Shown: piece after piece, positions 57,863-64,000 of the stretch | How positions within the stretch are numbered: the stretch's first letter is position 1 | How the letters are laid out: each line of letters opens with the position of its first letter | Assembly: GCA_037179385.1 (NCBI GenBank) | Contig: CM074184.1 | Location: 16,386,001-16,450,000 of the forward strand | DNA from: Holothuria scabra | Lineage: Eukaryota > Echinodermata > Holothuroidea > Aspidochirotida > Holothuriidae | DNA: 64,000 nucleotides | Direction: 5' to 3' | Notes under the pieces: model-generated | Told to the model about the DNA's origin: nothing | Database searches by the model: none | Seen by the model: only the letters and a program-made list of their open reading frames with translations | Made by a program: the position numbers and the translations under genes

Positions 57863-60800
57863 CCTCTAGCTGTTGCAGTACTTCTCTCAGTTTAAAATGT
57901 AGTATGCAGATGATCTGAGGGATGTACCATTATTTAATGGTGGTGAATAAATACACAAATACACCAAATAGCATATTTGTACAAATAGAATCAAAAAGAT
58001 TTGAAATTGTGGAAATACATCCATGATGAAATGAAGTGACTGCCATATAAATTTGGTGATTTTTATCATACAAACAGCATGCAAGATGTGATAGAGCGGC
58101 CTATTTTATCTAAAGCTTTATAGGTTATGTAAGCTCAGATCACATGCAGGTGATCAAAATTTTGAAGTGTAAACTGGTAAAGTGTAAATGCTTCGGAATA
58201 TCAACAGTAATTCAACATGATTCATTTGGAGGTCACTTCCCCCAAAGCACCCATTCATACAGTGAGGGTGATCAAAGTAATAGACAAGACTTAAATGTAA
58301 TTCAATCTGCTGTACTGATTAGGTTAGACTTCCCAGTTTCAGATCTGATGTAAAAATCCCTCTATTGAGTAATCATGGGGCCATGCAAATTGACTTAAAT
58401 CTGTAGACCTGGTGCTAGGGGCATGTATTCACATCTAGCACAGACCTAAGGCTGACCACTTCTATAACACCTTCCAAGAGATGAATCTTCCAAGATAGTA
58501 ACCAGTGTTTCATACAAAGATAAACACTAATTACTTCCTTGTTAATAAAACAGATCAATTGGGGCACAATTTTGTTGTAACAACAAAAGATCCATGTGTA
58601 CAGTCAAAGACAAAAGCAACAACTATTTCCTTCCTAACAACATTTAAATCTCAGTTGTTCAACTTTTTGGTTAAAAGTTGAAAATATAATTTTTGAAAGA
58701 TTGTTTTCTTACAAAGGCTGTCTAATTGGCTTTTGATGTCAGAACAATTGTGACTTAAACCACAAATTGTAATATCAATACCAAATCGCTACTCTTGAAT
58801 TAGCAGTCTCAGTTATGATAAACTTTCAATCCTAGGATGCATTGTAGCTGATGTTCCCCAACTGGTGGTCTAGTATGTGTGACATATATGACATTTTATT
58901 GAAACTAGTAGGATGAATTGTTAATGAGACTGTTTCATGTTTACTAGATGTATATTTTTTTTTGTTATTAAGAATTGAGAATTCTAGCATCTTTTCCTTG
59001 GAACTTAAAAAGGCCCAAACCCCTTGGCAGGATGGATGTTTTTAATACCCATGTTAAACCATTTGCTTCTCCTCATTAAATTTTCTCCCTCTTAAACCTC
59101 TTGGCAGGATGTTTAAAACAGTCAGTGCTTGTCATGAACACTATGACTTTCCACTTGTTTGAAGTGGTCAGCAGGGTGGAAACTAGTATTCCCTCTTTGT
59201 CCTTATCGTCTCGAAACTGATGTCATAGTGCTTCATTGGATTAGGAGAACTAACATGTGCTGATGGATCCTGAAGAGTTCTAATCACTTCATGGCATTTG
59301 AGAAAAAAAAGGCCAAGATATTTTCTTATCAAATTTGTCTTGTTGTGTAATTTGAGTAGCTCCCTAAGGGGGTGTCCTGGTAAAAATGTAATCCAATCAG
59401 ATTTGTCCAGATAATGTTAAGGGTTTACTGTCTTTGTTCGCTAGTGGTTTTTGGTATAGTATGTACAATTTCAGGGGAGATAGGGGTATTTTGGTCTGAA
59501 AGCAAATATAGATGTTCTCAGGTAATATTTCTTGAGAATTCTAGTCATCGTACTCACTTCTACTTCCTCTATCCATTATGTAACACTGTAAAATTGATTT
59601 TTACTGTTAGGTGACAAAATTACTTAGCAGGGTTCTTGACATGTTTCATTATTTTACAATGTGCAAAATCTTGGGGAATATTGGTAATAAATAGTCCAAG
59701 AGGTGTAAGTAAAAAATAGGTGCAGGGGCAGTTCAAGTCTGTTGAGTGCATGGCAATAAAGACAGCATCATGGCTAATCCTTTACAAAATGTGTTTCACT
59801 TGTTCGAAATAAAGAAGCATATTCAATAGATATCCCAGTTTAGAAAATGTACGTCAAATGGCTATTTCATATTTTTTTGCAAAGATTGCAAGGGAATTCG
59901 TTTTTTTTTTTTTGGCAAAGATTACAAGGGAGTAAGTTGTGACCTGTGGCCTTTTTTTTTTGAAAACGTTTGAGGGATGCAGCTGTTTATCTGTTTTGTA
60001 CAATGCTTGATAATACTTCCATACAGGTGAATGAATGGTAGGTTGGTACCAATCAGCAGAGTTTGACCTAACCATGAACCGTGAGATACCAATTACCCAA
60101 TGCCCACCAGCCCATAAGAGCAATAATTCCAAACTTACTCTGATAAAAGGTCATCCAATGAAGATGAATATTTTGCAACAAGAAATTTGATAGGTTTGGA
60201 ATTCAAGCATAGATTTATAGTCTTTCCGGTTCAGTCACGTTGAACATTTTATTATGGTCATAAAAGGGGTCCTGGGGTACCAGTGTGGAAAGGGGTGTTG
60301 TCTTTATTTTAACTGACAGTGAAAATAGTTTTTACCTTACAAACATGTGAACCAGGGCTAACTGATAAGAAAGAAATGCATATGTATATTATTGTGAATA
60401 TGCATGTGGTGGTGGATATGATATTGCAGGTTTTTTATAGTATATGTGCTAGTGCTTGTCTATGTATATTATAGTGCTTATGCATATGATAATGCTGATC
60501 TAAAGACTGCTGTGACTGTTTAAATTTTACACTATAACCTATGTTAACAGTTGTCATGGTTTTGGAGTTAAGTTAATAACTGAATTGCTGATAAACTAGG
60601 TAATGTTGAACTTTGACATTATTTTACAAACTTAAGTTTGCTTTAAAAGGCGCTACCAAAACACCAGCATAGCTATCTTTTACCCCTTTTGCACTTACAT
60701 CCCTCTGGAATAAAAACCAGGATAGTGATCCCTCTTTGAAGTGACTATTACCCAATCAGATGTTTGGTTCTGACGTGGCTATTTGTTCAGACGTGTCCTT

Positions 60801-62118
60801 GCAAAAGATTCTCAGTGGTATGTCATCATCACTAAGTAGTTCTAAGGAAGCTGGCATTGCAATGATTACACTCACCAGGACACCTGGGACAGCTTGCTGG
60901 ACAAAATTTGATGCTAGTCGTAAAACCTGGGAAATTGGATTAAAGCACTTGAATGGGTTCAATTTTGTATGTAATAATGATGCCATTATTCAGCATCACT
61001 TACACAATTTACTATAGTCACTTGAACAAATTTAATTTAATCCTAGAATAGAAAGTTCAAGTTGATTGGTTTTAGTGTGTGAAAACTCACACTAAAGTTG
61101 CGACAGTAGACCGACCTTGAAGTCATTAGATAATGTTGTGGTTTGAATGTCAGCGACAAGGTTTGGTTTGAATTGACAGCAGGGATGGAACATTTTACCT
61201 TCTGTTCAATTCTTCACATGACTTTAAAGTCACAAGGAGTCGTTACCTTTGCTTCTGCAGGACATTCCTGGTTCATAGAAAGTAAAAGTAAAATGGCATG
61301 TTCGCAGATTGACGTGGTTAGGCAGGAGTGGTCCGTTGGGTTTCATTATTCCAGAAGGTATGTTTTGAAGGGGCCCTTCAAGATAAAACATTGAAGGGGC
61401 CTAAATGAAGGGGAAGTAACTCATTGAATCTCATTTGCCGATATCCTGGCAGGGCATGATTTTCTTAGCTGTACTTTTAGAATTTTACACACTGTTTATT
61501 GATGAGTATTCTCCATGTGGTACCTGGAAAAGAGCAGGCTCTGGAGCCCTCATTAAAACTATCTGGGTGTGCTAGACTGACAAATTTGTAATAGTTAACA
61601 CAGCTCTTTTGAAAATGAAATGACAAAATGATGTTGTTTTCCAGTTGGGATTTTTGTTCAGAAGTACATCGGGTGGAGTGTGAAATTATGTAAGAACATG
61701 CTACTCTTGTTATGAGGGAGCTGTCAAGTTTACGATAGAGCACCATCTTCTCCAGAAATACTCCATTGTTTAAAAAAAAAATTTGGGGTGTAATTGACAA
61801 GGTTGCATGTAATGATAACAATGACAGAATAGGTATTGTGTGTCATTAAGTGATAGAATCTGCATACTGTAAGGAAAAAATATCAAGCATGCCCTTATTC
61901 TCTGTAAACAAAACCCACAAAACTCCACACTGCTACAGGGTAGGGTACATGTCGTACTTCATAATCAAATATAGTAGAAATTGTCTTGTTTATAGTCTTT
62001 AATTTGCATTCCAAATTGAATGTTTGCATTTGTAGACATCCTTCATCCAGTAGCATAGCAGTTAGATGGGGGTAGGGGGGAGATTGGCATTATTGGCATT
62101 AGACTATTGCCCCTCCCG

Positions 62119-62358
62119 TGACCATGTGTTTGGTCTAATGTTAGGGTATCCGCCTCTCACTCGGATGGCCCATGTTAGATTCACTGGTCGAGTCATACCA
62201 GAGACTCTAAAAATGGAACCTTCTGCTATTGTGCATGATTCTCTGAATAAGTAATGGAGTAGGGAAAACAAGCCAGTGAGACACATCTGGAAAAAAGGCC
62301 ATGGCTTGCTCGACTTGAACCAATTGGTTGGAAACTGGGCCGTAAAACTAAATCTAAC
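62119..62358 (+). repeat. tRNA-derived SINE, copy B
   Basis: The head TGGTCTAATGTTAGGGTATC (A-box-like) and GTTAGATTCACTGG (B-box-like) lead into AAAAATGGAACCTTCTGCTA, GGGAAAACAAGCCAGTGAG and the tail GAACCAATTGGTTGGAAACT, then CGTAAAACTAAATCTAAC. It is the longest copy. It sits between sequences beginning CAGTAGCATAGC (about 62048) and ending TCTTGGCTACACTATTGC (about 62550), which may be a host repeat it inserted into. Confidence 0.85.
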
Positions 62359-64000
62359 GAACAAGCTTGAGCCAATTTTAATGTTATAATTTCTAAAGAT
62401 AGGTATTTTGCTTCAAAAGGTAGCATATCTGGCATATAAGGATGCTACATATCAAGAATGTTGAAAACAAAAAGACAAAAACAAGCACCCCTTCCTTGCA
62501 CTCTTACCCCAGGAAAGCGATCACAACAAAGCCCCCCTTGAGAGAAATCTTGGCTACACTATTGCTGGCATTAGAACAGTCTATTGTTTGTGCATGTACT
62601 ATGTAAACTATCCTCATTTACATCATGCAAATTTTACTTCATCTTTCCATGGAAAGATGGAGTAAAATTAAATCTTGCTTCTAAATAATTTAAGTCATCT
62701 ACCTTAGATGACATTAGTTATAAGATGAGATGCTTTCATCAAAGTCAAGAATAGTAATATCTATGTCCCACATCTAATATTTGGAAGACTATAATGTCAT
62801 GATGTGTAAAGTTTGGTGAAATAGTTATTTGCAGCAGTCAGCTTGCAAGTACTGTATTAGGCAGGTATTACAGGACTAATCAGTAGGGAACTATGCATAT
62901 TTGTTACAGTAAAATTTCCTAACGACAGTATAGATTAGGTGCAGGTTTCATCTACTTCATTTTTATGCTTCCTCTGATGTTACTTGCTGTCAGTGACTTT
63001 ATAGGTTTTATCTTTTTGTCCTGGGGACACTGATACCATAGGCATAGCAGAATGTCAAACAAATTTGCAACTTCACATGTAGACACACCATCATTACTGT
63101 CAATAACACTGGGATGACATAGAATTCTGCAAATAGCCTCTCTGCAAATCAGTCTTGCTTAGGTTTCTCTACCATTAAGTCATAAACAAACTCTGCATGC
63201 TGTAATTACAGCAATAGTAGAATTGGGGGAGGTATACGTGTCTAGTGGAAGTCTAGCTGTATGAAAGGTAACCATAATATGCTACATATGGGGGTTTATA
63301 CTATTAAGTACTGTAATGATTCAATAGGCAGTGTGATTGCATGTTGCATTTACAAATTATCGTGAAATTAAAAAAGATATAGTAGTGTGGTTTACATGTT
63401 TATTGTTCATTACTTAACATTCCTAACATGCATGTTATGAATATGCCAAGAGTGGGTAAGTAAAGTCTATGCACACTCTGTTGGGAAAGATAGACCCCAT
63501 CGCCCCCTCCCCCCCTCTTCCCTTGTGATTTTAATATGAAATATGAGATCCCATATCCTAGATTATCTGAACCTTCTTTTGATTTTGTTGTTTGATTTGT
63601 TTGCTGGGTTGACTGATCAGCTCAAGTTTCTTTAACTAAGTGGAAATAAGACTCTGGGAAAGGGTCCTCTCTCCTATTTTTGTCTCCATCTTGCCTGGCT
63701 AAATTTTATTTGGATGTGTTTTTGCTACAATGTGGTTTGAGAGAATTTTTGGTAGTATTTTCAGTAATCCTCTCAGTTGTATGTGTCTCCATTTTGAGTC
63801 ATAATTATCAAGGATAGTTGAGTCACTTGAACTCCAGAACCATCTGAATTCTATCAAACCTTCCTGATTATTTGTATTGCCTCTTCATATTTGCTGTAGG
63901 GAACTTCTATTTTAGCTTACAGTTGCAGGTGGCCTGGATGACAACCTTTATCACAATCCGTAATTTTTCTCTGTTGTCCACTTTGAATCTTTGAAGTAAT

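Larger units (their letters stand above)
43329..64000. other. Non-coding stretch with scattered repeats
   Basis: Besides the features listed separately, this part has no gene that I can support. Open frames are short and AT-rich. It holds small duplications and homopolymers (for example T17 then G12 at about 51639-51668, and a poly-T at 59901-59912). It may be further intron of the Cav3 gene, or intergenic. Confidence 0.45.

Overview
This window looks like about 64 kb of AT-rich, intron-rich nuclear DNA from an invertebrate animal. It is not bacterial or viral: there are no operons, and open frames are short outside one mobile element. The only host coding exon I recognise lies on the + strand at 16091-16336. 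It encodes segments S1 to S3 of domain I of a T-type (Cav3) voltage-gated calcium channel. Its 5' splice context looks like a minor-spliceosome (U12, AT-AC) acceptor. No other exon of this gene was found, so the exon appears to sit between very long introns. A DIRS-type retrotransposon plus many short TTTAA-flanked inverted-repeat elements would suit a marine invertebrate, possibly an echinoderm or another deuterostome. The species is not determined.

Layout. 1-16090: non-coding, with one tRNA-like SINE and, just before the exon, a decayed DIRS-like terminus. 16091-16336: Cav3 exon. 16337-24288: non-coding (probably the next intron) with MITE copies and a dispersed repeat. 24289-30417: one structurally complete but coding-dead DIRS retrotransposon. 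It has inverted terminal repeats, an internal complementary region, a gag-like gene, reverse transcriptase/RNase H and a tyrosine recombinase. It carries several in-frame stops, frame breaks and an internal deletion in the recombinase. 30418-31782: non-coding. 31783-34758: a roughly 3 kb inverted-repeat-bounded element, richer in CpG than its surroundings, with a smaller inverted-repeat element nested in it. 34759-64000: mostly non-coding, holding a GC-richer patch, more MITEs, a 479-bp tandem duplication, an insertion with a 15-bp target duplication, a SINE with an 11-bp target duplication, a second decayed DIRS terminus, and one unrecognised exon-like segment on the minus strand (44284-44568).

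How the parts relate. The host part is a single membrane-channel gene. Everything else recognisable is selfish DNA in its introns or flanks. At least three MITE families share a TTTAA-type boundary, so they may have been mobilised by one related transposase source that is not in this window. The two decayed DIRS termini resemble each other slightly more than the near-intact copy, which suggests an older subfamily and a younger one. I see no CRISPR array, rRNA, functional tRNA or gene cluster.
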